A DNA stretch of 64,000 bases from Syngnathus acus (taxonomy: Eukaryota > Chordata > Actinopteri > Syngnathiformes > Syngnathidae): NCBI RefSeq assembly GCF_901709675.1, contig NC_051101.1, positions 13,164,501 to 13,228,500 on the forward strand, written 5' to 3'. This document shows positions 12,423 to 23,584 of this stretch, one piece after another; the first letter of the stretch is position 1, and each line of letters begins with the position of its first letter. The notes under the pieces are model-generated. The model saw nothing but the letters and a program-made list of their open reading frames with translations. It did not search any database and had not been told where the DNA came from. Both the position numbers and the translations under genes were made by a program.

Positions 12423-15400
12423 ACACGATAGTAGGATGGATTTTTCACGTCAACTTTTCCTCTTAAATATCTTCCTCATTAGTGTAGCGTCATGTGACCC
12501 GCTCTAAAAACAACGTTCTATATTGGACTTTCCGAGGGGGGGGGGGGGCTCGAACACAGAATTGGGAGGGCATGGATGACGGGCGGCGGGGAAAACTGAT
12601 CAAAGCTGGAAAGAATCAGCGTGACCCAAATTAGAGACCAAGAGCGGAACCAAACGCTTGTTTCATGACAGACAGACGGAGACAGACAGAGACCACACTC
12701 GTGTCATGTGACCATCACTCACAACAGTCAAGGAAGGCACACGCACACACACTCATGTCACCATTTATTATGGTTGACACACAAATAACCAGCACATTTA
12801 TCAAACATCAATCGGACTCTTGACACACTCAACAAGAAAAAAGTCCATCGTGGAGAAATTCGGTCGTGGAGCAAAAAAAAAACCCAAAAACGTTCCCCAT
12901 CAATTTTTCCTGTTCCTAATGAAAAGTTTAATGAAATAAGAGCGTTTTCATGACTAATAAATATATTCATGTGTGCTGATGACCGCAAGCATTTTGAGGC
13001 TAAAATCTGATTAGACAAAAATAAATAAAGGAATACAACATGCAGTCAAAAATGCACAAAGTGAAAGGAAAATATGTAGTCAATAAAATGTTGACCAGTC
13101 GACTAAGGTGCTCGCCCTTCGAGTCTCTGTCACCTGACTGTTGCCTGTCCGGCCCTATTTTGAGCAGGACAGATGGACATGCGGAAGTAACGTTGCCGGG
13201 ACTTTCCGCCGCTCACACCCCTCTCCGAATAAAAACAGCGGTCAGCTGAGTCAGCAGGTTGCACTTGAGGTAGCCCCCACGTGGAAGGAACAAACCCCGC
13301 GGCCTTTACACAATCAGGAGGCCTTCGAACAGACAGCGGTGTCGCCAAGCGTTTTCCCGCCGACGTGATTATGCAAGCCAGAACGTCTCCAAGTTGACTG
13401 ACAGGCGGGAGCGGTCGCCGCGTCACCCTCCAACAAGCCAGAAAACACATTTGAAGTTTACGAGCGGCCGCGGCGGCCGCGTGTCACACTGACATCCAAA
13501 CGTCTTGTTCGCATTAAGCGCAATGTTGGTCTCATGCGAGAAGCTCCAAAATGAAAGCGCCGAGACCAAACGTCAGAGAGTGAAAACGGGCACACAAAAC
13601 CGCCATTGTTCCCAAAATGAAAGACAACATCACTTGAGGTTTGCTTTCCTCGCGGGACACCAAAGCGGTGGCGCGGACGCCATGCTAGCTCATGTCTTCT
13701 GGATGCGCCCATGTACCACCATTTGCCCTTTGATCACTCGTTTGGAGTCAATTCCGATGTTGAGGCCTGCCACAAGTGTACTGGGGACACGCCAGTAGTA
13801 CACACTCCCACTTCACAGAATATTTGACACTAAACTGTTTAAGCGTTTCGTCCAAAGCCTTGATGTCGTTGTTACTTGCTAGTGCGAGAAGTGAAAGGCT
13901 AGAAACTAGTGATGGGTAAATAAAGCTTCAAATTTGCTTCATGAAGCAGCGGCGGCACTTTTTTCAATGCTTAAAAACCTTTATTTAAACCAACAGTGCT
14001 TTCTAAAGAGGTAAAAAACACAACTGGTTCACGAAGCAAAATTGAAGCTTCATTTTCTTGTCAAGCCTCACATGATAGCTTTAAGCTGATGTTTGAACAA
14101 TGTTTACATTTAGGCAAAAAAAAAAAAAAATGGATGCGTCCCTTACTAAAATTCAGCTAGGAGTGACCAAAAAAAAGCACACATTGTCTTTTATTTATAA
14201 AAACTGCGAGCGAGTCTTTTTGTGTCCTCACAGTGAGTGAGAATAGGAATATTTTTAAAAGCTTCTTTCAATAAGAATACTACATTGGGCGTTGACAATT
14301 GTTTTCAGCACAATAGGCCTGGAGAAAATTGTCTCAACAGAAAATTCTTCGCCCTATCACCCACATTCTAATTTGGGAATTGTGAGGTTGGTATTGTCCT
14401 GTGGCGAATGGGGCGCGGCAGCTTTCGATTGTATCTCCCGGAGGGTGACTCAACTTGCGGCGCCACGCTCGACTAATGGAGGCTGAATTAAGTGTGATTA
14501 GCGCTTAGCCATACTTGCGTTAGCTAACAGGTTTTGGCGGCCAAAGGTGAGGCGGGTGGGCGGGGTTCCAGAAGCTTGAGGCAACGCGTTTCCTCCTGTC
14601 TTACTTGGCTCAGTGACAACGCAAACGTGTCAAAATGAACTCCATCTCTTTACTGACACCTACTGGTGAGAGCAAGTCCTGACTTTATAGGACAAATGGA
14701 TTCTGCATGAACTTTTTGGCTAGCACAAATGATTTCCATTGTCTTTGCCACTTTTAAGGTTCACTATTGTTCGGAAGTTTTACAAATTCCAAAACGATTT
14801 TATAACGATTGAGCGATTGATGAAAGGTGTTTGGGCGTGGGCGATTTCATATTGTCGGCTTGACATTTCCTCATGGCGTGACAAAAATAAATCAAAATTG
14901 AAGGAATTAATCTTGTTGACAGGAGCACAAAAGTTGGGAGGTGTGCCAGACGGCGACAGTGCAAAACAGTAATTATGACATAACGCATTGCATAACTTGA
15001 AGGTGACGCATCACCCAAAACATCTCAACCTTTTGGCACTTTAGCAAATAGTTCAGCATTCCCGACTCGTGCGGTTCTTTCGTCTTTTGCTCGGACGTTT
15101 GATGTCGGCGTCGGTCCCAAAGTTGGTAGACAAACTTGGCGGGTCAAATTGACCCCGTTGTCTTGTGACACACACAATCATCAAAGCAGCCTGACTACAG
15201 GGCACGGGGAGACTTTTAAGTGCAGTTTACCTTCAGCGTCACTGACTGATCAGCTTCCTTAGCACTCACGCCACCGGAACCCAGCACACACACACACACA
15301 ATGCAACACCACCCACCATCACGAGTGATGTCATTCGAAAATCAACCTAAGGCCCGAGGCCTCAAAGTGTTAGTGATCTAAAATGCTCGCTTCCTCCACT

Positions 15401-15605
15401 CGTTGTCATGATGCTGACGATGATGTCTCGCTGGAGGAAGATGTTTCATCATCATCATCATCCTCACGGCGAGGAGGGAAAGTCAAAACAAACAGGAAGT
15501 AGGTCCGACATGTGAAAATCAGACTGGAAGTCAGGAGAGAAAACAACACGAGAGGAGTGGGACTTTGGTCATGTGACCGCAAGATGCTGCCCTGCTGCCA
15601 CATGG

Positions 15606-15631
15606 CACACACACACACACACACACACACA
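15606..15631. repeat. (CA)n microsatellite
   Basis: Thirteen perfect CA units. Confidence 0.9.
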
Positions 15632-16964
15632 CGGGAAGTTGACCAACAATTGGTTTTGCAATCGTTTAGCCACCGCACAAAATGCTAATCGCGAGCGTAA
15701 AACCAACCGGCGTCGGCTCGTCGGACATGTGAGATGCCCCCTCCCTCCGTCCACTTGTGACTGCCATAAATTATATTACTGACATTTCTTGACTTACGAG
15801 TACGCCAACTTACAAATTTAGGGGATATAGGTCAGCCAACATTTGAGTTACGAGTGATATTCTGCTCTCATTTTTTAATCACAAGCCTTGGATGTGCGTG
15901 TGTGTGTGTGTGTATGTGCGTGAGTTATGGCGTCCCCACTACACGTGGACACCGACGTAGCTTTAAAGTCCATCTTCTGGCAGCCTTGACCTTCAAAGCC
16001 ATGAATCCTTTTTTCACTGTGCTGCATATTTCCTGTTTACGCTCATCAACAAGGTCAGTAAACACAACACCGCTTCCCGGTCGCTATGGTGACCCTTGCC
16101 CCGCCCCCTCGGACTCCCTTCGGGCCTGTTGAGGCTGTTCAGGTTCGATTCTCAAAAGCTCGTCGAGATGTAAGCGTTCGTGATGCGTTCAGGTGCAGAA
16201 AAAAAATGCGGACAGTCAAACAAGCGTTAGCATTCGTGGAGGGGCACGTAGGCGCTAATTAGCGTGAGGATGTTTGTGTCTCTGCAGGATCCTCCAGTGA
16301 CAAAACACGAAAACCACAACAGAAACGCTAAGTGACTGTCTCCTCTCCTCTTATTTATAGGACTGTTTATCACACACATACACGCACACACACACACAAT
16401 GGGCTGCCAAATGTGAAAGTACTATTTTCAAATTTTATTTGCGTTGATATTCAAAATATAAATAAAATTATAATGTAAAATAATACAAAATCTAAATATT
16501 TAAAAAAAAAAAGACATTATGGTCCCATTTGTCAATCTTGCTGCCCCTTGTCAAGGTCTCACGTCGCTGGATGTCATACATGTCGTCGGTCGTGCGTTTG
16601 TTTGTGGCGTGGAAATGAGCCGACCAATCATTTCCCAACATTGTGAGCGTTTGACTTTCACGTGCAGAGTGTGAGAACCGTGCGACACATGCGCAACGCG
16701 TCACAACACAATGCGTCCATTCAAGTGCCACATCCTTCCTTGGGTTTTTTCTTTTCCCTTGTTTTCATCAATGAATCCAGCACCTGCGCTACTGCACAAT
16801 GACACACACGCAGAAAGTGGCCACTGAGTCAAAACAGACTGTGTGTGTGTGTGTGCGCATATTTACAAAAGTACAAGGGATGATCAGAGAAATGTGAAAT
16901 AAGGAGTCGTGCAATTCTTAAGAATGATTCGTAACAAATGTCAGAACATGTGACTGCTTTTATG

Positions 16965-17422
16965 GAAGAAAATGTGTGTGTATGTTTTGTTGTCTTGAAC
17001 GTGTGTTTGTGTTTGTCTGCTGCTTGTGCGTGCGTGTTGTGTGGGTTTTTACGAGTGTGCATGCTGTTTGTGGTTGTGAATGTGAATGTACAGTCAGTGT
17101 TTTTGTGATGTTTATGTTGTATGGTGCTCATTTGTGTACTGTGTTTTGATTAGTGTGTTGTTTGCGTGTGTGTGGTTTGCGTACAAGTGTGAGTGTGTAT
17201 TGTTGGCACAAATGTTTGTGGGTCTGGACATTGCTCTGTGTTGTGTATCTGCTAGTCTGTGATTTTGTGTGTGTGTCTGTTTGTGTAAATGTGTGCATGT
17301 GTAAATTGACACATCTGTGTTTTGGATGTCGTTTATGTTTTGGTTCTTCAAGTGTTTGCTTTTTTGTATTTGTGTGTATTGGTTATCGTGTTTGTGCTGT
17401 GTTTGTCTGTTTTGGGGGATAT

Positions 17423-17461
<39 letters not shown>

Positions 17462-17490
17462 GTGTCCGTGTGCGTGTCCGTGTGCGTGTC
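16965..17490 (+). repeat. Long degenerate GT-rich tract
   Basis: About 525 bases in which the plus strand is nearly all G and T, with scattered C and A. It ends in a perfect TG run (17431-17456) and a short minisatellite of GTGTCCGTGTGC units (to about 17490). Frames through it read as Cys/Val repeats and are not genes. Alternating purine-pyrimidine sequence of this kind favours Z-DNA. Confidence 0.8.
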
Positions 17491-17597
17491 AGTACTCTGA
17501 GAATAACTCTGGAACAGGAAGTCTAAATCTAGCCGAGACCGGGAAGAAAAGTGTGTGAGAGGAACAAACAAATGAGAAAATCCTCCATCCAACCCCC

Positions 17598-17599
<2 letters not shown>

Positions 17600-17649
<50 letters not shown>
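17600..17649. repeat. (CA)n microsatellite, 50 bases
   Basis: The longest perfect dinucleotide run in the window, about 25 CA units. It lies about 140 bases after the GT-rich tract and is complementary to it, so the two could pair as an imperfect hairpin. Confidence 0.92.
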
Positions 17650-17653
<4 letters not shown>

Positions 17654-20329
17654 ATGCAGATGGGGGCGCCGTCAGTCCGTATCTCATTGAAATTTATTTT
17701 AATTGTGCAGTCGTGCCTTGAGATAAGAGTGACCTGCATTTGGAGTTGGCAGTCCGACCGGTACTTCCTCCTCGTCTTCTTCTTGTTCTTTTTCTTCTTC
17801 TTCTTCTTCTTTTGTCATTTGTTCCAGAGCGCAGCTGCCGAGCAGACAGGAAACAGATGCTCACGGCGTCCGTCTTCCATTTCTCTTTTCCCCCCTCTCT
17901 CCTTCCCCCCCCCCACCTTCCTTCTCTCCACTTCCTCCTTTTCTCACCATCTTTCTCCCTCTCCTCCATCAGAAGACAAAATTTCCATTGCGTTCAACGC
18001 AACACGGCAGGGGCAGCAAACTTGACGGCCCCATCGTGGTCGCCATCTTGCCAAATTCGCAATTCCCTTCAAAGCCCCTCTGCCGAGTCGGCAGAAAAAG
18101 CAGAAGAAGAAGAAAAAACTTTCCAGCAACACATAGTAAACCTTGGAGGTGTGCGGAGGCCGGAGCTGGCGGGAGGCCCCGCCCCCTTTATTGCTGACCT
18201 CTGTCAGGGTTTTTTTTAACGGCGGCGTGGCCGGCCGGCCGGGTCACGGTCGGCTGGCCTCACAGGCCTTAACGACTTCCTCCCATCCCAATAAAGACGA
18301 GATGTGTCGTGATGAATGAGAGCGGCGCCGTTCGATGACCAGCAGGTAACCCCTGACACGGACGGGAAAGATGAGCGGGATGACGACGGGAAGAAAAAAA
18401 TGTAAAAAAAAAAATCCCTAATATCTGAGAAATAGCATGAATCTTAAAATGTATTTAAAATATTTGTTTTCATTACTATCAAAAATGCATTGAAGTTTTT
18501 ATCCCAAAATATCTCCAAAGTTTTAAATTTAATTTTTTTTACTTTTTGTATGAAAAAACATTTATCACATAATTCATCGATATTTTTGTCTTGTATAAAT
18601 ATGAGTACTTTAATATTTATTTACTTTTATATAGTTTATCCCCACAAACACAAATATATATTTTTAATGCTCTCAAATGATCCTTGCATTCATTTGACAC
18701 TTTTGAAGGATGATGAGCTGGATGGGCGTGGCCTATGGGGGTGTGACTTTGAGTGACAGACGGCATAATGTGGCGCCCGGTTAGCCTCCGTGTCCCCTCG
18801 TCAACTTCCCCTGCCCGGATCCCCTTTCTGGGGGTCACAGTTCACCCATTAGGATGCCCCTCGGTGCCTGATAATGCACACACTCCGTGTGTGTGTGTTG
18901 GGGGGGGGGGGGGTTCGAACCCGTGCACTGTCAGCAGGGGTTGAGAGGCCTGACAGCCACCATCAGTCTTTGCCCGCACACACGCCGAGTTTGTGGAGCC
19001 TCGGGGGCTCGCTTGTCCTCGCGTTGGCCCGTCCGCCGAGCGCTTGCACTGATGACAGCTAGCTTAGTCAGGCTGCTTCGTTTCATTCATCAATCATTTC
19101 ATTTATTCAGCAGAAATAAGGGTTGTAGTTTGGGATTTTTCTGTTAGCTTTCTTTTTTTTTTTACTAGTTTTTTTATTAGTTTTTGTTTTATTTATGGAG
19201 TTTGACACTTTCACGAGTCGTTTGGTGAACATATCCGACGCTCGTGTGCCGACACGACGCACCTCCGGACTCGTACGTCGCCGTCAAAGATTTGCTAATC
19301 GTGGAAGTTGTAAAGTTGCGCGATGTTTACGTGACGAAGACTCTGCGCTGTTAACCCTTTCTGCTCAGTCAAAGCCCGGTCACTGTTTATGAAAGGTCGA
19401 GATGAGGTCCAACTTTGAATTTTCAGATCTAGTATCAGGTCACAGCAAAGGCCAAGTCTACAATGAATGCGTGTGTTGATGACTTGGATGGACTCTTGGT
19501 GAAGGAGTCCAGCTGCCGGCTGAGGAAACAGGAAGGAGGTTGACATCTGCGATAAGAACTCAATGTTGTCTTGCGTTCGGGATTAGCGTTCACCCCTCCG
19601 GAGAAGGTTAATGGTCCGCACCAGCCGGCCGCATTCCTCCGCGGCGGACTTTGACGCAGCCTCACCTGTGTTTGGAGTTGGTTCGTTTTTTTTTTTTAGG
19701 CCAACCCGCAAGAGGGATTTACGTTTGGGCGGAGTGCAAACGGGACCCTCGGATAAGGAAGGCGCGAGGTAAACATTGACCCGAACGCTATCGCAGGCTT
19801 GTCCACGTCCCATCTTTCACGGCGAGGGGAAAACTGTGCAAACAACTCTGATAACTCTCTTTCATAGTATCGTTCGATAACGGCCACATCCCGCCGGCCG
19901 GGCCTGACTCGTTTTTCCATTCTTCCACGCCGTTTGATGATAAATTTGACACCTACAGCAAAAGATTTAAAAGATACTATATTTTCACAACATGAAAACA
20001 ATGCTGCCAATATGGTGAGAGTAAACAAAGTCACGTGATGTCTGGTGCTCTGTTGAAATCGGGAGCCAGTTTGTTTACAACGTGAGACTGAGCGTCCCGA
20101 CATGTTGGGACACAGGCCATCCTTTCGGCTTCTACACTTGACCGCGAAACAGAAAATAACTTTGTTCTTTTTATAGACTGTGTCGCCATCTGCTGGTCAG
20201 TTGGTGTACTGCACAAGCAAAGTACTCGGACATGTCTCCCTTTTCCTTTGCCAGGTTTTTTTTTTCTCCTCATGCCATAGACACTTTTAAAAACTTCAGA
20301 CGACTACAACTTCATGCAGTTTGAACATT

Positions 20330-20335
20330 TTTATT
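20330..20335 (-). terminator. Polyadenylation signal of the s100a1-like gene
   Basis: AATAAA on the minus strand, about 43 bases past the stop codon of the S100 gene. It is the only canonical hexamer close to that stop. Confidence 0.65.
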
Positions 20336-20377
20336 AGGATGCAGACAACATAACTTTCACAATGTCTATCTTTTGGT

Positions 20378-20739
20378 TTAGTTCTTGCAGGTGCCTTCAA
20401 AGAATTCATTACAAGCCACAGTGAGCGCCGCAACCAGAACCACAAACTCCTGAAAGTCCAGCTGTTGGTCGCCGTTCTCATCCAGGTCAGACATAATCTT
20501 GTCAACAGCGGACGCGTCGCTGCAGCCCTGAAAAACAAAAAGCTGGCGCTGAACACAACCATTTTGTCTGATTGGGGGGAAACAAAATGGCCACTTACGG
20601 ACATGAAGTCAGTGAGCTCCTCCTGCAGGAGCGTCTTGAGCTCGGCTTTGCTCAGCTTGTGCTTGTCGCCCTCTTTAGACGAGTACGAGTGGAAGATGGT
20701 GATGAGACCCTCGATGGCCTTTTCCAACTGACGGCCCAT
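20378..20739 (-). CDS. s100a1: S100 calcium-binding protein, S100A1-like
   Basis: A small EF-hand Ca2+ sensor that normally works as a dimer, regulating target proteins in the cytoplasm. Coding exons 20599-20739 and 20378-20527 join in phase 0 to give 96 residues, the usual S100 size. The first (pseudo) EF-hand is around residues 17-34, with the S100 pattern [15 protein letters not shown]. The second is a canonical 12-residue loop at 63-74 ([12 protein letters not shown]). The hydrophobic C-terminal helix [15 protein letters not shown] closely resembles S100A1. Splitting the coding sequence between the two EF-hands is normal for the family. An acceptor lies just upstream of the ATG (after 20763), so there is a noncoding first exon. 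A strong donor, CAG|GTGAGT, at 22289 on the same strand is a good candidate for its end. The family is secure; the subtype (s100a1 against fish-specific s100s or s100t) is less so. Confidence 0.85.
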
Positions 20740-22288
20740 TTTGTCAACACGCTCGGTACCTGCAACACACTAACGCACAATTTAACACAAATATAAAGAC
20801 TGTGATGGGGGTGGGGGAACTCACTGCAATCTTGCATCCTAAACAGGACACATAAATCTTTTAAAAAAAACAAAAAAAAAACAAGCCAGATATCTTAAAT
20901 CCATTTCGCCTTTTTCACACAACCACGCGGCAATTTCATGCAAAAAGGCAACGGGCGAACCAGAGCACAAAATGGTTTCCAAGTAAATCTTCACATCCTG
21001 TCCTAGCTTTTGCCTCTTCACTTTTGGATGCGGTGCGTATCCCAGGGGTCAAATCCTGATCAACTGTACTCCCTTTCACACTGGTACCACCCAGCCTCTG
21101 AAGCCGGCTCGCCATTATCAACCCCATTCCGCGTCGGTACCTTTCAGAATCCAACGAAGTGTAATATTACCGCGACTGCATGCTTTCGCACAGCAACACA
21201 GCATCCTGCAATCAGATAATTACACATCAGCGCCGGCACCAAAAAAAAAAATTGGCCAATGGCGACAATTGTTTCCAAGCAGATGTCACGCCGCTTTCCG
21301 CCATTACCTTCGATTCAGGCGCCGTACTGCCTTGGCGACCATTCAGCATCGGTTACCTTTCACATAAAAAAAGCAGCACAGGGTAAACTTGGCTTAAGCT
21401 TCCAATGAGATGGTTCTGTCCTCATAGGGATGGATGGAGCACTATGAATGCTCCGATACTACGTCACCGATAACACTTTACCAGCTTTGTTATATGTATT
21501 GGAGCGAATGCCGTGTATTTGATTCAAATTAAATATTCATCCCAACCGCAATCCGTAACAGCGTTATCAAATATCTCTGTCAGAGAAAAAAAATCGTATT
21601 GTTCTTCTCACAGCAACAAGGCATTTTCTACACTGGTTGGCACCGCGGGACACCCGAGAAGCTGCAACGTGGGGGGTTCGGAGTCATATCACCTCCAAAT
21701 AAAAGAATGGAAAAAACACAGCAAAGTGAGCCAGCCTCACGCTGAGCAGCCGAGACACCCCCTGAAGATCTGAATCCACTTTCAGCTCTCTACATATTTT
21801 ATGAGGGTGCAGAGCACTGGTAGGAAATAAAGTCGAAATTCTTTAAGGAGGCTTAAGATTATTTTTTAATCATCACTTTCAATTATCTCAAACGATGTCA
21901 TCAGCATAAGAGTACCATTCGACAAAACCCAGAAGTGAGCTGACTTTTTGGAAGTTTTATCAGAGGCAAAGCAGAGACCTGACCCCACCCGTGTGCAAGG
22001 TTTTTTTCAGGACACGATGTCACGGATTCAATTCTTACAGGTAGAGATGCGGAAAATATTCATTCCTTTGGGCTTTCAGTATATCAATCACAAGTTTTCA
22101 TATTTTTGACCCCGTTCAGAGCTTCAAGTTTAAGAAGAAGACAAATATCCCCCCTGCCACAAGTTCATTTAATGGCCTTGAAATCTCTTACACACACCAC
22201 CTCAAATTAAACAACGCCACACTTTCAAAAGGCCTGTTAAAATCTTATTTTGATCATGTTTCTTGAATACAAAGAGAAGCAAACTCAC

Positions 22289-22400
22289 CTGACCACGAAG
22301 TTAACAAGCCCAAGTGTGTCCAGCTGGCATGTCATCACTTATGAGCGTTTCGACCTGGAACCGGATTCATCTTTTGAGTGACAACAGCGACCCCTCTGGT
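22289..22400 (-). promoter_or_regulatory. Candidate 5' noncoding exon and promoter of the s100a1-like gene
   Basis: On the minus strand a consensus donor, GGTCAG|GTGAGTTTG, sits at 22289 with no open frame of its own. S100 genes commonly have a noncoding first exon, and the s100a1-like coding exon is preceded by an acceptor, so this donor is the natural partner. The upstream edge is a guess; I see no TATA box at the right distance. Confidence 0.3.
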
Positions 22401-22470
22401 CACCGGTGGTATGACGCGTCAGTAAAGTTGCACGTGAATGAAAATGGAAGCACGCTTTCAGTTGACGACC

Positions 22471-23180
22471 GTGGAGTGTCTTTCTCCGCACGAAAACAGG
22501 TCGCGAAAGTACTCTGATTACATCGTGTTTTCAGACAACAGTCAAACGTGAAAGTAAGAAATATTAGTTGAGTATAAATAGCAAAGGTGATCGATGTTTT
22601 TAAACTAGTTGATCCACGATTAGCGCCACCTCAGGGCTAATAAAGCTAACAATGCTAAGCGCTAGCAATTTAGCAATAGTGTTATTTTCCCAAACATTTG
22701 ATTGAGAATTAGCTCAAACTACGAACTAATGCACGTATTCATTAGTGTTTTGGACAATATCATACAAAATGGTTGTCGTTTTTCAAACTGCTTTTACAGA
22801 TAGTTGGTTCGTTTTTATCCCACCCGTGGAGTGTCTTTCTCCGCACGAAAACAGGTCGCGAAAGTACTCTGATTACATCGTGTTTTCAGACAACAGTCAA
22901 ACGTGAAAGTAAGAAATATTAGTTGAGTATAAATAGCAAAGGTGATCGATGTTTTTAAACTAGTTGATCCACGATTAGCGCCACCTCAGGGCTAATAAAG
23001 CTAACAATGCTAAGCGCTAGCAATTTAGCAATAGTGTTATTTTCCCAAACATTTGATTGAGAATTAGCTCAAACTACGAACTAATGCACGTATTCATTAG
23101 TGTTTTGGACAATATCATACAAAATGGTTGTCGTTTTTCAAACTGCTTTTACAGATAGTTGGTTCGTTTTTATCCCACCC
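22471..23180. repeat. Perfect 355-bp tandem duplication
   Basis: Bases 22471-22825 and 22826-23180 are identical by eye along their whole length, both starting GTGGAGTGTCTTTCTCC and ending GTTTTTATCCCACCC. The unit contains a TATAAATAG motif (plus orientation) and no coding sequence. It lies between the 3' end of the tlr18-like gene and the presumed first exon of the s100a1-like gene, so it doubles sequence upstream of s100a1. Complete identity means either a very recent duplication or an assembly artefact. Confidence 0.95.
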
Positions 23181-23226
23181 GTTTTTTAATTCAGTCATAT
23201 GGATAACCGCATTGCAATTCCACATT

Positions 23227-23232
23227 TTTATT
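23227..23232 (-). terminator. Polyadenylation signal of the tlr18-like gene
   Basis: AATAAA on the minus strand, about 355 bases past the tlr18 stop codon. It places the gene's 3' end just short of the tandem duplication. Confidence 0.55.
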
Positions 23233-23584
23233 CAAGAAGACAGTAAAAAAATAAAATAACAAATGTCCAGCATTTTACAAATATTAACAAATGTAGAAGA
23301 ATATTTTAATTCTACTATGATCCGGAAGCGCCTGACAATTATATATTTATATATGCATGTCTGATTCTGTATACGCGATACTTCAACAAAGGCAGGGCAA
23401 TTAATACTTTTCATTTTTCTACCGGTAATAATAACGCCAGCTTATGAATGCAATTTAAGGAGCATGTAGCTTAAGCTGCAAATCTGTTGGCTTCACCAAG
23501 TACACAGCGGGGGTCCGATCCTTTCAGCATCCCGGTATCATGTTCACGTCGGACCTTTTGTCTCGGTTTACAGAGGGAAGTGCC

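Larger units (their letters stand above)
4231..20329. other. Gene-poor, microsatellite-rich 16-kb interval
   Basis: I find no exon here that I can support on either strand. Open frames are short, and many are translations of CA/TG repeats (Thr-His or Cys-Val runs). The interval holds many CA/TG microsatellites, poly-G or poly-C runs of 9-13 bases (near 5442, 12150, 12537 and 18899), a pair of inverted SINE-like fragments (11255-11312 and 12371-12422), an A-rich block at 9.3-10.2 kb and a long GT-rich tract at 17 kb. Introns of an upstream gene could run through it, because the donor-like site at 4230 has no assigned partner. Confidence 0.5.

Noticed and set aside
17153-17558. Overlapping plus-strand open frames rich in Cys, Val and Phe, looking like a small membrane protein
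   Set aside because: They are translations of a GT-rich low-complexity tract; composition explains them completely.
23463-23530. tRNA-like sequence (TAGCTTAAGC and GGTCCGATCC words resembling A and B boxes)
   Set aside because: I could not find a pairing acceptor stem or a convincing T-arm. It lies in the tlr18 3' UTR region and is more likely chance or an old SINE remnant.
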